Assembly (NCBI RefSeq): GCF_030812775.1
Contig: NZ_JAUSTI010000007.1
Location: 62,001-126,000, forward strand
Direction of reading: 5' to 3'
Source of the DNA: Paenibacillus tundrae
GTDB lineage: Bacteria > Bacillota > Bacilli > Paenibacillales > Paenibacillaceae
DNA length: 64,000 nucleotides
The position numbers and the translations under genes are program-made. The notes beneath the pieces were generated by a model, which searched no databases, was not told where the DNA came from, and saw only the letters and a program-made list of their open reading frames with translations. Each line of letters opens with the position of its first letter. Within the stretch, counting starts at the first letter, position 1. Below are positions 55,691 through 64,000 of the stretch, piece after piece.

Positions 55691-56782
55691 TCATCCGTGT
55701 TCTGCTGAAGTCATTAAACTATGGTCTACAGAGGATTGGCTAAACTCCGCCTGTTCCATTGTCTTCATATGACTCGGGATACGATCAGACGGTTCTGGAA
55801 TGGACTGTAGCTGTCTTACTTTGTGCAACACTTCCTTGTTCGGCAAGAAATGCTGTGAACGAATGAAACGGATCGTTTTCGTTTTGGCGCGCATAACAAT
55901 GGAGTCCGTCTCAGCCCGATCATCCGCTAAATAACGTACACCTCCCAGAATTTCACCTGGTGTTACACCTGTTGCAGCAAAAATAACATCCTCTGTCCCG
56001 ATCATATCTTGCATCGTTAATACTTTATAGGGGTTATCAATTCCCATCTGCAAGCAGCGCTGGAACTCGTCGGCATTAGCCGGCATCAAGCGACCTTGAA
56101 TTTCGCCACCTAAGCATGATAATGCAGCAGCAGCCAAGACACCTTCAGGTGCACCTCCCGATCCAACATACAGATCAATACCCGCTTCCGGGAAAGCTGG
56201 AGCCATCGCACCTGCAACGTCACCATCACTGAGGAATTTGATCCGTACCCCAACCTTACGTAGCGTTTTAATAGTACTTTCGTGACGGACACGATCCAGA
56301 ATCATGACAGTCAAATCCGAAATGTTTTTGTTCAGCGCGGCCGCTGCCTTTTCCAAAGTGACTTCAACTGGATCCTCAATGCTGACCTTGCCTACCAGAG
56401 CAGGGCCAACAGCTAGCTTCTCCATATACATATCCGGTGCATGGAGCAGGTTTCCTTTCCCAGCCACCGCAATAACCGATAAAGCATTATTTAGACCTTT
56501 AGCTACGATTTCTGTACCTTCCAGAGGGTCTACAGCTACGTCTACCTCAGGTCCTTCCGCGTTGCCCACTTCCTCACCGATATACAGCATGGGCGCTTCG
56601 TCCATTTCACCTTCACCGATTACTACCGTGCCGCGAATAGACACGGAATCGAACATGGCGCGCATGGCCAAAGTAGCCGCTTCATCTGCGCTGTTCTTAT
56701 CTCCTCTTCCCATCCATGGTGCTGAGGCTAAAGCAGCCAATTCTGTTACTCTGACAATTTCCAACGCCAGTTCGCGTTCCAT
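55691..56782 (-). CDS. glpX: Fructose-1,6-bisphosphatase class II
   Basis: 363 residues. GlpX signatures: LASAPWMGRGDKNSADEAAT, IRGTVVIGEGEMDEAPMLYI, VDVAVDPLEGTEIVAKG (metal and phosphate site), IKFLSDGDVAGAM, YVGSGGAPEGVLAAAAL. Hydrolyses fructose 1,6-bisphosphate in gluconeogenesis. ATG 56782 follows GGAAGTGGGAAA and gives the family N-terminus (MERELALEIVRVTE); the open frame to 56908 is not family-like. The C-terminus is ~35 residues longer than usual (MEQAEFSQSSVDHSLMTSAE). TGAAAGCGCTGCTA at 56819-56832 is a weak cre-like match. Confidence 0.95.
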   Translation of the reverse strand: MERELALEIVRVTELAALASAPWMGRGDKNSADEAATLAMRAMFDSVSIRGTVVIGEGEMDEAPMLYIGEEVGNAEGPEVDVAVDPLEGTEIVAKGLNNALSVIAVAGKGNLLHAPDMYMEKLAVGPALVGKVSIEDPVEVTLEKAAAALNKNISDLTVMILDRVRHESTIKTLRKVGVRIKFLSDGDVAGAMAPAFPEAGIDLYVGSGGAPEGVLAAAALSCLGGEIQGRLMPANADEFQRCLQMGIDNPYKVLTMQDMIGTEDVIFAATGVTPGEILGGVRYLADDRAETDSIVMRAKTKTIRFIRSQHFLPNKEVLHKVRQLQSIPEPSDRIPSHMKTMEQAEFSQSSVDHSLMTSAEHG

Positions 56783-57552
56783 TTTCCCACTTCCTTTCCA
56801 GTTTTCAAAAGCATACATTGAAAGCGCTGCTAAATCCATCGCAAATCCATATGGAAATGATCTAAAAACCGCGTAATAGCCCCATTTCTCATCTTTTCGC
56901 TTCATCATGCCATAAGCGGATCAGGACTGTATATCCTGCTTTTTAACGTCAGTTTCAAGTCAAATTTAACGGTGAGTCTCTCATGATTCCGTTATTTTAA
57001 TTCCCTTTTTAACCATATAATTACATTATTAATTAAACTAACTTGTATATGGATTGATTTCTAAGCAGTTAGTTCGTTAAACATGGATTAAGTAAGACTT
57101 TTCTGCAGAATATAAGCTACCAATCCATTTCTATAGATCAACATCGAAAACGATTATAGAACTCGATCGATTGATTAATATAATCATTAATTCTAGAAAA
57201 TTTAAGGTAATAAATGTCGTGCCCTGTTTTCGATTATTTAAGACTAAAAAACATCTCATTGAGCACCAAAAACCACCTATGGATTTCTAAAAGACTATAG
57301 ATACAGCTTATGGCTGATATCGAAAATAATAAGTTTACATAATATTTATTACGTTATATATTTCGAGTTCGTTTACAATTTTCATGAACGGTTCAATTTC
57401 AGAGTGAGTAAATGAACATCATTAATTGTGTCATGAATGTCTTTTTTAGGAGCTAGGCGCTCTGATCTGAGTCCCGTTCATTCCTTTATAGTTATCTATA
57501 GTTTCACAACTTTTAAAAAAAGTTAGTCTACACTTGTACTTGGAGGGCAGTA

Positions 57553-57693
57553 ATGAGTTATCTGGGTGGTTTTTTTGATAATCTCTATGAGAGAACTTTG
57601 ATGAGATATGCCGCAGAATTGCTCATGGAGAGTTATTCACGATTGGTCATGCTCGTGCCCAAAAGGCTTGTTAACGTGCCGACGATTCGTTAG
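57553..57693 (+). CDS. Possible small protein, 46 residues
   Basis: ATG preceded by GGAGGGCAGTA. Translation begins MSYLGGFFDNLYERTLMRYA and ends LVPKRLVNVPTIR; amphipathic, basic at the end. No family recognised. The stop codon lies in a sequence that recurs 51 bp downstream, so the end may be repeat-derived. The only plus-strand candidate in the gene-poor region. Confidence 0.25.
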   Translation: MSYLGGFFDNLYERTLMRYAAELLMESYSRLVMLVPKRLVNVPTIR

Positions 57694-57951
57694 AATTTCC
57701 ATCATGTAATTTTGCTGCAAATAAGGCCTACGGAGTTCGTTAGAGTTGGAGCATGATCGAGGGTCATGACTTAGTCACTTAAAATCTCACATTTATGTAC
57801 GGCTGCTACCAGCTTGCTTGCTCTACGATGACAATGATGGTCAGGTCAGAGCACCATCCACTTGCTCCTCTCCCTTTGCTCTTGCTGCTATACTTATTGA
57901 TCACCATGTCCCAACCTGTATGCAACGTTTACCGAATGGATGTAAGAAAAG

Positions 57952-57990
57952 ACCGGATGCATTATGGAAAGATTCACTCCAGCACCGGTC
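57952..57990 (-). terminator. Possible terminator of the purine hydroxylase operon
   Basis: On the minus strand GACCGGTG ... CCGGTC followed by TTTTCTT; 6-bp GC-rich stem with a long (27-nt) loop. About 30 bp past the last gene. Confidence 0.45.
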
Positions 57991-58018
57991 TTCTTACCCC
58001 TTAGTTATGCCTACTCTT

Positions 58019-58567
58019 CTATGAATCCATTACACCATAATCCATTTGTTCCTTCCCCTTATTCTTAGTTAACGTATCCAGCGAGCACAGGCTCTCTCCT
58101 GCCCTCTTTACGGCACGAAGGATACCGCCATAACCAGTACAACGACACAAGTTGCCACAGAGACCAATTTCAATCTGTTCTTGCGTTGGCTGCGGATGCT
58201 GATCCAATAATGCTTTGGTAGATATCACCATTCCGGGCGTACAGTAACCACATTGAAATCCCCCTTCTTCAACAAAAGCTTGTTGAATGGGGTGCAAATT
58301 CCTTTCTTGATCTCCGCTCAGTCCTTCGATCGTTGTGATCTCGCGACCTTGGCATTGATAAGCCATCAATAAGCAGGAATTTACCGGGTTACCATCCATC
58401 AGGACCATGCATGCCCCGCAGCGACCTACCTCGCAAGATACTTTTGTACCTGTTAGATTCAAATGCGTCCTCAGAATATCAACAAGCCTAGTCGTTGGAG
58501 TGACCTGTAATTGCTGCTCTTCCCCATTAACAACGGCTGTCCAGTAGTTCCCTAGCGGTTTACTCAT
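58019..58567 (-). CDS. pucE: Purine hydroxylase / xanthine dehydrogenase [2Fe-2S] subunit
   Basis: 182 residues with two [2Fe-2S] sites: plant-type CEVGRCGACMVLMDGNPVNSC and the helical site CGYCTPGM plus CGNLCRCTGY. Transfers electrons from the molybdenum subunit to the FAD subunit. ATG overlaps the stop of pucD by 4 bp. Same gene order as B. subtilis pucABCDE. Confidence 0.92.
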   Translation of the reverse strand: MSKPLGNYWTAVVNGEEQQLQVTPTTRLVDILRTHLNLTGTKVSCEVGRCGACMVLMDGNPVNSCLLMAYQCQGREITTIEGLSGDQERNLHPIQQAFVEEGGFQCGYCTPGMVISTKALLDQHPQPTQEQIEIGLCGNLCRCTGYGGILRAVKRAGESLCSLDTLTKNKGKEQMDYGVMDS

Positions 58568-60867
58568 GAGGGTTGCACTCCTTCCTGTAACGGTACATCG
58601 ACAGGCTTCATCAGTTGTTCACGCGGTACAGGCAAGCGGTTCACCCATACACCTGTCGCTTGCTGAATAGCAGCAGTTATTGCTGGAGCGAGTGCTACAG
58701 ATCCAATTTCGCCAATCCCCCTTGGGCCAAACGGATCGCCATCAGGTAGATCTTCAATCGCTTCTACTTTCAAGTCAGTATGAATATCTCGAATAGTCGG
58801 GATTAAGTAGGTATCCAGGTTGGTTGTTACATAACGGCTATCCTGCATGAGTGCATCCTCAGTTAATGTAAACCCGAGTGCCATCACACTGCCGCCTTCA
58901 ATCTGTCCAATGAAACCCATGGGATTGATAACAGGACCTGCGGCAACGACATGATGCGTATCCAGTAACTTGGCCTCACCAGTCAATGTGTTGACTTCAA
59001 CCTCTGCGGCAACGGCTGCGTACGTGTATAGATAGTGTCCACCTACGACCTGATCTGGCGTTGTTGGGTAGGCGAATTGTGTATCGAAAATCCATTCTTC
59101 CTCTTCACCCTGCTGCATTAGATCCACATAGGATACCAGCATTCCCTTTGACTGTAGCTGACCTTTCTGCCATATCCCTCCAGGTCCGGTTACTAGTTCT
59201 TCTTCTGCAATCCCAACACTCGCCGCAGCGACTGATAACAGTTTCGAACGAAACGGTGTATGCAAACGTTGCAGCGCCATCCACGCCATCGTGGTTGAAC
59301 GTGATGCCGTGCTAGAACCGCTGTGTGGTACCCGATCTGTATCCCCAATGATGATGCTAAGATCTGACGTGCTGCATTGAAACAAGTCACAGAGCATAAT
59401 CTCCAATGTAGCAATAAGACCCTGACCAAACTCCTCGTAACTGAAAGCCACCTCTATCTTGCCATCCTTATTCAAGGATAAGCGCCCTCCAGCTGGATCA
59501 GGAATTCCATAGCCTAACCCCGCGCCATGCATAGCCAGAGCTGCACCTACCCCACGTTTGATCCATGGAGGCAATGACGAATTGGACGGTGGCTGTTGAT
59601 ATTTTTGCCACAGATCAGAGCGTTCCATCGCCTCCCACACCTGAGACAAGCCATCTGTAACGAGAATGCGCTGATTGAGTGGTCCGGGGTCTGATTTCCC
59701 CCTCATATTTCGTCTTCTGAACTCCCATGGATCCATTCTCATTATTTCTGCCAGACGATCCATCTGCCCTTCCATTGCAAAGATCGCCTGATTCCCACCA
59801 AACCCACGAAATTCACCAGATAAACCGTTATTGGTATACACAGAGACCCCTTCTACATCAACATGCGGAATAGAATAAGGACCAAGACAATGCTCTGTTG
59901 CAAAATTAAGCACGGGCGCTCCTAACGTGGCATATGCACCGGTATCTGCCGTAATTCGAACTCGATGAGCCTGAATAATACCTTCGCGACTAATGCCTGT
60001 TTGCATCTCAATTTTCATCGGATGCCGTTTCAGGCCAGCACGAACAGATTCTTTCCGCGAATTATGCATCTTCACAGGCCGTAAACAGCGAAGAGCTAAG
60101 AGTGCACCATAAGGCTGCACGTTCAATTCATCTTTTCCACCAAAAGAACCACCGATCGGCGAGGAGACGACCCGGATATCTTCCTCGGGGCAACCAATAA
60201 TTCGTGCGAGCTGCATCCGGTCTTTATACCCGTGCTGTGTAGCTGCATACACATGAAGCCTACCTGACTCATCAGGGACAAAAAGCCCCCCCTCTGTTTC
60301 CATATATGCATGCATCTGGCGAGGGGTATAATACGTTTCACTCACTACATGCTCACAGGTTGCAAAAGCTTCCTCTATCTTGCCACGTTTAATTTCGGTG
60401 CGATGTAATACATTGCCCGGTCCATGCTCATGCAGTTCAGGTGCACCTGGAGCAAGTGCTTCATCCGTGCTGTCCAATGGAGGTAATTCTTCGTATTCAA
60501 CACGAATGGCATCCAGAGCAAGTGCTGCGCGCTCAGGAGTGATGGCAGCCACCGCTGCTATCGCATCTCCTACATAACGAACAACATCCTCACAGAATAC
60601 GGGTTGATCTGGCGTTGCAATCCCAAACCGATTCAGGCCAGGCACGTCCTTCGACGTAAGAACAGCTAGAACACCTTCTATCGCTTCAGCTTCAGACGTA
60701 TCAATTGAAATAATCCGTGCATAAGGATAGACGCTTCGAAGCACTCTTCCATAAACCATATCCGGGTGTGTCATATCCGACAGATATTGGAGTTGTCCTG
60801 TCACTTTACCGATTCCATCTGGGCGCAAATGCCAGCGTTTTCCACTAACCTCTCGATTCAGCAACAT
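58564..60867 (-). CDS. pucD: Purine hydroxylase / xanthine dehydrogenase molybdopterin subunit
   Basis: 767 residues. YLSDMTHPDMVYGRVLRS N-terminus, PIGGSFGGKDELNVQPYGAL (molybdopterin loop), EFRGFGGNQAIFAMEGQMD, FSYEEFGQGLIATLE, and the catalytic Glu in PFGPRGIGEIGSVALAPAI. Hydroxylates hypoxanthine/xanthine or a related heterocycle; the substrate of this lineage is assumed from synteny. GGGGGAGAGAGG precedes the ATG. Confidence 0.93.
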   Translation of the reverse strand: MLLNREVSGKRWHLRPDGIGKVTGQLQYLSDMTHPDMVYGRVLRSVYPYARIISIDTSEAEAIEGVLAVLTSKDVPGLNRFGIATPDQPVFCEDVVRYVGDAIAAVAAITPERAALALDAIRVEYEELPPLDSTDEALAPGAPELHEHGPGNVLHRTEIKRGKIEEAFATCEHVVSETYYTPRQMHAYMETEGGLFVPDESGRLHVYAATQHGYKDRMQLARIIGCPEEDIRVVSSPIGGSFGGKDELNVQPYGALLALRCLRPVKMHNSRKESVRAGLKRHPMKIEMQTGISREGIIQAHRVRITADTGAYATLGAPVLNFATEHCLGPYSIPHVDVEGVSVYTNNGLSGEFRGFGGNQAIFAMEGQMDRLAEIMRMDPWEFRRRNMRGKSDPGPLNQRILVTDGLSQVWEAMERSDLWQKYQQPPSNSSLPPWIKRGVGAALAMHGAGLGYGIPDPAGGRLSLNKDGKIEVAFSYEEFGQGLIATLEIMLCDLFQCSTSDLSIIIGDTDRVPHSGSSTASRSTTMAWMALQRLHTPFRSKLLSVAAASVGIAEEELVTGPGGIWQKGQLQSKGMLVSYVDLMQQGEEEEWIFDTQFAYPTTPDQVVGGHYLYTYAAVAAEVEVNTLTGEAKLLDTHHVVAAGPVINPMGFIGQIEGGSVMALGFTLTEDALMQDSRYVTTNLDTYLIPTIRDIHTDLKVEAIEDLPDGDPFGPRGIGEIGSVALAPAITAAIQQATGVWVNRLPVPREQLMKPVDVPLQEGVQPS

Positions 60868-60901
60868 CCTCTCTCCCCCTTCCCGATGTGTTACATTCTA
60901 A

Positions 60902-61816
60902 TTAATTCATTGCTTCCCACAGACCAGCAGCAAGCAAATTCCCAGCAGTCTGTTTTCGATATCGTTCTGATGCGAATGCATCGCCATATGTTACGAATTC
61001 AGTCATAACCATCGATGCAAGAACCGCTGCTTGCCCTACCGATGCTACTTCATCAAGAAGCAGCTTTTCGCAGAGAGGCAATCGCATCGCCATACCCGAT
61101 CCTCCACCTGCAGCGATCGCAATCCGTTTCCAACGACCATCCACGCCAATTTCACCATGCATTGCCACTGTCACCAGAGAGGCGCTAAAAGTTTCACGCC
61201 GTCCTAGTTTGCGATAGTAGCTTATCTCCTTCATGTATGGACTATGGTGATCCATATCAACTGCCAGCGAGTCCTTGTCTTGCATCGGTAGATGAATAGA
61301 GACCAGGACATCTTCCGGATTCCGACGTCCATCCTGTCCTCCGCTTAGCCATGAGGCCAAGCTACATATTTCTAGACCTCGATCTGTCATCCAACATAAC
61401 TGCGCATCGTAAACTAATAAGGCTGGAATCGTGTCACCCACACCCGATACAATATTGCCACCTAACGTTGCTACATTTCGGATGGAAGGGGCAGCGATCA
61501 CGCGAATAGCCTCTTGCAAGAGCGGAAAATATGCCATCAACGTATCTGCCTCACAACTGTTCAGATGAGTCAATGCACCAATCACCAGCTGCTGCTCTTC
61601 AGCATATATGTCACTTACACCCGGAAGCTTAGAAAGGCATATCAAATGTTCAGGAGAAGCAACTAAACCACCCTCCCACTGCGTTCGAAGTAACGTTCCA
61701 CCAGCAGTATAACAATACCTACCCTGAAGCCTATTCCTCAGCTCGCTCAGTTCATGTAAATCCTGGGGCTGCCATACTGTTGGCATCGCGCCTGATCCGT
61801 ACGCTGGCATGACCAT
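60902..61816 (-). CDS. pucC: Purine hydroxylase / xanthine dehydrogenase FAD subunit
   Basis: About 304 residues, FAD_binding_5/CO_deh_flav_C type. The FAD loops are visible: YCYTAGGTLLRTQW and IRNVATLGGNIVSGVGD. Start by ribosome site: ATG 61816 is 7 nt after AGGAG; 61819 or the long form at 61843 are alternatives. A good sigma-A promoter lies upstream at 61951-61979. Confidence 0.9.
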   Translation of the reverse strand: MVMPAYGSGAMPTVWQPQDLHELSELRNRLQGRYCYTAGGTLLRTQWEGGLVASPEHLICLSKLPGVSDIYAEEQQLVIGALTHLNSCEADTLMAYFPLLQEAIRVIAAPSIRNVATLGGNIVSGVGDTIPALLVYDAQLCWMTDRGLEICSLASWLSGGQDGRRNPEDVLVSIHLPMQDKDSLAVDMDHHSPYMKEISYYRKLGRRETFSASLVTVAMHGEIGVDGRWKRIAIAAGGGSGMAMRLPLCEKLLLDEVASVGQAAVLASMVMTEFVTYGDAFASERYRKQTAGNLLAAGLWEAMN

Positions 61817-61950
61817 CATCCCACTCCTTTCTCTCTCTTCCATTAACAGGAGGTTGGCTATGACCCATATGTCGTTGATACGTTTAATTCGTCCGATTAT
61901 GCGTCATGTTTGGCATATGAATTGCCTATACGATCCGAATAATTGTTCAA

Positions 61951-61979
61951 ATCATATTGGAGTACGGTTATAACGTCAA
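61951..61979 (-). promoter_or_regulatory. Sigma-A promoter of pucCDE
   Basis: Minus strand: -35 TTGACG (61979-61974), 17-bp spacer, -10 TATGAT (61956-61951). Ideal spacing, one mismatch per box. About 135 bp upstream of pucC. Confidence 0.7.
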
Positions 61980-62080
61980 TTATGTTTACATGCTTTTGGA
62001 TAAATGTATAAAACAAAAGTCAGAATTGTGCTCAATGCATGATAGAACGATCTAACTATGACAGAGTAAAACACAAATAG

Positions 62081-62099
62081 ACCAGCCCATTGGACTGGT
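62081..62099 (-). terminator. Terminator after the MobA-like gene
   Basis: ACCAGTCC-AAT-GGGCTGGT on the minus strand (one G-T pair), followed by CTATTTGTGTTTT. Divides pucAB from pucCDE. Confidence 0.55.
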
Positions 62100-62180
62100 A
62101 GCTCTATTAAAGGTAGGGTGAAGTCCGATAAGATGATGTTAGTTCCCCTCCCTATGCTTCGATTATATTAAGTGTGTATC

Positions 62181-62825
62181 TCATGATGGATGAAAATGCT
62201 CCATATAGTGCACGATCCGTGCTAACTCATCTTCCGTATCCGCATCCCAGAAGCTAGTAGCGGATAATGGGACGTAAGTGGCGGTGAATTGGAAGTTGCG
62301 CATGATTCTTCTTGCTCCCTCATCACCACGAAGAGCTAAGAGTTGAGTAAGCAGATGTGAGCGAAAAGCAACAGGAGGTTTAGCAGCTGAGCAATCTGTG
62401 GCTGCAACATAATCGGAATGTTTATTCGTTTCGAAGGTCGTTATGATCTCGTTAATCTGCTGAGTTTCTATAAGTGGCTGATCTGCCAGTATCACCATAT
62501 ACCCATCTGGCTCATATTGCTTTGCATATCGTATGCCACAATGTAACGAGTGAGCCATGCCCATGGCATAATCATCACAGACGGAGATCAGCAGCTTCAC
62601 CTCAGGTTGATAAGCATAAGATGCTGAACACAGCCACCGTCTTGGTATCCACGATAAAGTATCCTCTGGTTTGACAACACATATAACCCGCTCTAACTTA
62701 GAGCTCAGTGCGGCCTCTAGAGACCACGCAGCCAAAGACCTTCCGTCCGGCATCACCACTGACAATTTATCCCGACCCAAGCGAGAGCTTTTACCTGCTG
62801 CGAGCAGAATACCCGTCAGTCCCAT
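62181..62825 (-). CDS. pucB: MobA-like nucleotidyltransferase (molybdenum cofactor cytidylyltransferase type)
   Basis: 214 residues. Nucleotide-binding start GILLAAGKSSRLGRDKL, then VILADQPLIETQQINEI (metal-binding Asp) and ALRGDEGARRIM. MocA/PucB proteins activate molybdopterin by adding CMP for xanthine dehydrogenase maturation. ATG 62825 follows AAGGAGGTTAAAC and lies inside the end of the XdhC gene (35-bp overlap); the longer frame to 62897 has no site. Confidence 0.9.
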   Translation of the reverse strand: MGLTGILLAAGKSSRLGRDKLSVVMPDGRSLAAWSLEAALSSKLERVICVVKPEDTLSWIPRRWLCSASYAYQPEVKLLISVCDDYAMGMAHSLHCGIRYAKQYEPDGYMVILADQPLIETQQINEIITTFETNKHSDYVAATDCSAAKPPVAFRSHLLTQLLALRGDEGARRIMRNFQFTATYVPLSATSFWDADTEDELARIVHYMEHFHPS

Positions 62826-63942
62826 GTTTAACCTCCTTCTGAGCCTTTCGACGCGAGGCAGCCACGCTCCGTTTACTGGCAATAAGCTCTGCGGCAATAC
62901 TTATAGCAATCTCATCAGGCCCTTCTGCTCCGATGCTTAATCCAACAGGAGAATGAACATGGGATAATGGTGGTAATCCGTTTAATAGACGCTCTGTTCT
63001 TGTCTTCGAGCCCATAATACCTAGATATGCATAGTCCACGCCTACCAGAAGCTCCAGCACTTCTCGTTCCCTTGGGAATTGATGACTCATCAAGAGAATG
63101 TGATCGTCTCTCTGGAACTGAAGAACTGACAGAATCTCGCGCGGAAATCCTAGACACAACGCCACGTCAGGAAAACGTTCAGCAGTACACAGCGACTCTC
63201 TCCAGTCAGCAACCACGATGCGAAAGCCTCCCAGTTGGGCAAGCTTCACTACAGGGAGCACATCATTACCTGCGCCAATAACAATTAAGCGAGGTTTAGC
63301 ATAATAAGTGGAAGTAAATTGAGAGGGTAAATCCCACGGATTGGCTTCCACTGAGCCTGATTCAAGCTTACGCTCATTGCGCACAACTTCTATTTCATTC
63401 AGCATTGATATAGGCTGAGATTTAGCATGGTTAGATTCGTTCATTCGAATGTGCTCCATTAATGCAATCTGTTCCGATTCATCAATATGAACCTTGTCAC
63501 CCTCTATGCGTATGAGACTCAGTCGATAATCCATCTTGGAGAACCCCTGTTGAAATATACGCGTAAATTCAACAGGAGTGCCCGTGTGCAAATATTCGTT
63601 CATCGCCACTAACATGGCGTGCAGCTTGCCTTGAACTGGCTCAAGCAGTACAATCACCATTCCGCCACAGCCAACCGTCTCTCCCCAAGACAGATCATCT
63701 TCGGGACGCATATCATATTCCACGATCTCCAGCTGTCCAGTATCTAGAATGCGCTCCACACGTGCCTGTAGATCACTTTCCAGGCATCCTGGGCTGATGC
63801 TACCATACATGCTGCCATCTTCGGTCAAAAGCATAGAGACACCTTGTTTACGATAAGCATGACCCTCTACCTTGATCGCTGTGGCAAGTACGTAGCGGTT
63901 GGTACATTTCGCTACAATTGCACTCAGATCATGCATCTCCAT
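62791..63942 (-). CDS. pucA: XdhC/CoxI family molybdenum cofactor insertion protein
   Basis: About 383 residues. N-terminal XdhC_CoxI domain (LATAIKVEGHAYRKQGVSML, MYGSISPGCLESDLQARVE, ETVGCGGMVIVLLEP) and C-terminal Rossmann XdhC_C domain (LIVIGAGNDVLPVVKLAQLG, YLGIMGSKTRTERLL, SPVGLSIGAEGPDEIAISIA). Binds and sulfurates/delivers Moco to the dehydrogenase. ATG 63942 follows AGAGGTGGAGACGAAT; the frame open to 63981 lacks a site. Likely first gene of the cluster, near the window edge. Confidence 0.92.
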   Translation of the reverse strand: MEMHDLSAIVAKCTNRYVLATAIKVEGHAYRKQGVSMLLTEDGSMYGSISPGCLESDLQARVERILDTGQLEIVEYDMRPEDDLSWGETVGCGGMVIVLLEPVQGKLHAMLVAMNEYLHTGTPVEFTRIFQQGFSKMDYRLSLIRIEGDKVHIDESEQIALMEHIRMNESNHAKSQPISMLNEIEVVRNERKLESGSVEANPWDLPSQFTSTYYAKPRLIVIGAGNDVLPVVKLAQLGGFRIVVADWRESLCTAERFPDVALCLGFPREILSVLQFQRDDHILLMSHQFPREREVLELLVGVDYAYLGIMGSKTRTERLLNGLPPLSHVHSPVGLSIGAEGPDEIAISIAAELIASKRSVAASRRKAQKEVKHGTDGYSARSR

Positions 63943-64000
63943 ATTCGTCTCCACCTCTCTTGTAACCCGTTTATGCTCCAAGATGAATGTATGTTCACTA

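Larger units (their letters stand above)
56783..58018. other. 1.24-kb gene-poor region
   Basis: AT-rich (especially 57.0-57.5 kb), no convincing long gene. Contents noted: a weak cre-like site near 56819, inverted repeat CCATATA/TATATGG (57013-57051), GGAGC-taggc-GCTC hairpin near 57450, a 46-codon ORF with a good ribosome site (57553), two diverged copies of TTCGTTAGArTT (57687 and 57738), and a GACCGG/CCGGTC hairpin near 57953. Looks like decayed or repeat-derived sequence, or an unrecognised RNA. Confidence 0.5.
61817..62180. other. 364-bp spacer with pucCDE promoter
   Basis: Holds the mobA-like gene terminator hairpin (62081-62099) and a sigma-A promoter (61951-61979) for pucCDE. No purine riboswitch core was seen. 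Confidence 0.6.

Noticed and set aside
56304-56876. 190-codon plus-strand frame antisense to glpX
   Set aside because: Shadow of glpX with Ser/Thr/Pro-rich antisense composition.
57795-58004. 69-codon plus-strand frame in the gene-poor region
   Set aside because: No ribosome binding site and no domain; overlaps a terminator-like hairpin.
61817-62180. Possible purine riboswitch upstream of pucC
   Set aside because: The conserved purine aptamer core (TATA...TTTCTACC...) was not found on either strand.

Overview
The window looks like a chromosomal segment of a low/mid-GC Gram-positive, most likely Paenibacillus (inference). Reasons: very strong AAGGAGG-type ribosome binding sites, Bacillus-type Zur boxes (TCGTAAT-N-ATTACGA), CcpA cre-like sites, several TTG/GTG starts, DUF421/DUF4363 proteins, and a plant-polysaccharide gene set (GH52, GH67, uxuAB). 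No tRNA, rRNA, prophage, transposase or CRISPR array was seen. Most genes are on the minus strand.

Layout. 1-0.5 kb: a truncated sigma-70 remnant. 0.5-10.9 kb: one tightly overlapping minus-strand operon encoding a MoxR-type AAA+ ATPase, a DUF5682 protein, a vWA/MIDAS protein, a giant DUF4132 (MolR/YehI-like) protein, a SWIM zinc-finger protein and a small unknown protein. It resembles the uncharacterised E. coli yehI/L/M/P/Q genes and is the best candidate here for an undescribed system. 11-19 kb: redox and housekeeping genes (aldo/keto reductase, P450, two SDRs, pyruvate oxidase-like TPP enzyme, Dabb protein, L31 type B, HPr-like protein, membrane-anchored L7/L12-like protein). 19-30 kb: glucuronoxylan use, with GH52 beta-xylosidase, GH67 alpha-glucuronidase, a polyol/alcohol dehydrogenase, a divergent AraC regulator, then uxuA-uxuB; an aldehyde dehydrogenase and ArsR regulator lie between. 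30-33 kb: YetF/DUF4363 pair, M50-like membrane protease, unknown proteins.

33-39.6 kb is a zinc-starvation regulon: znuA-znuB-znuC, a 49-residue L33 paralogue missing half of its zinc site, a COG0523 (ZagA/YciC-like) GTPase and a YcgR/YcgQ-like permease pair, under three clear Zur boxes and one degenerate one. 39.7-41 kb: a secreted protein of no recognised family. 41-48.4 kb: a consolidated nucleoside catabolic locus deoR-deoC-nupC-deoB-deoD-pdp, with three 108-bp tandem repeats and a long hairpin between deoD and pdp. 49-55.5 kb: an epimerase, three Gfo/Idh/MocA oxidoreductases, a ThuA-like protein and a LacI regulator with a perfect palindromic candidate operator and a full-match cre site. 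55.7-56.8 kb: class II fructose-1,6-bisphosphatase. 56.8-58.0 kb is gene-poor. 58-64 kb: a pucABCDE-type purine hydroxylase (xanthine dehydrogenase) cluster.

Functionally the window combines scavenging (xylan, glucuronate, nucleosides, purines, an unknown cyclic sugar or polyol), zinc-deprivation response, and the uncharacterised ATPase/vWA operon. All family assignments are from reading motifs by eye; no database search was run.
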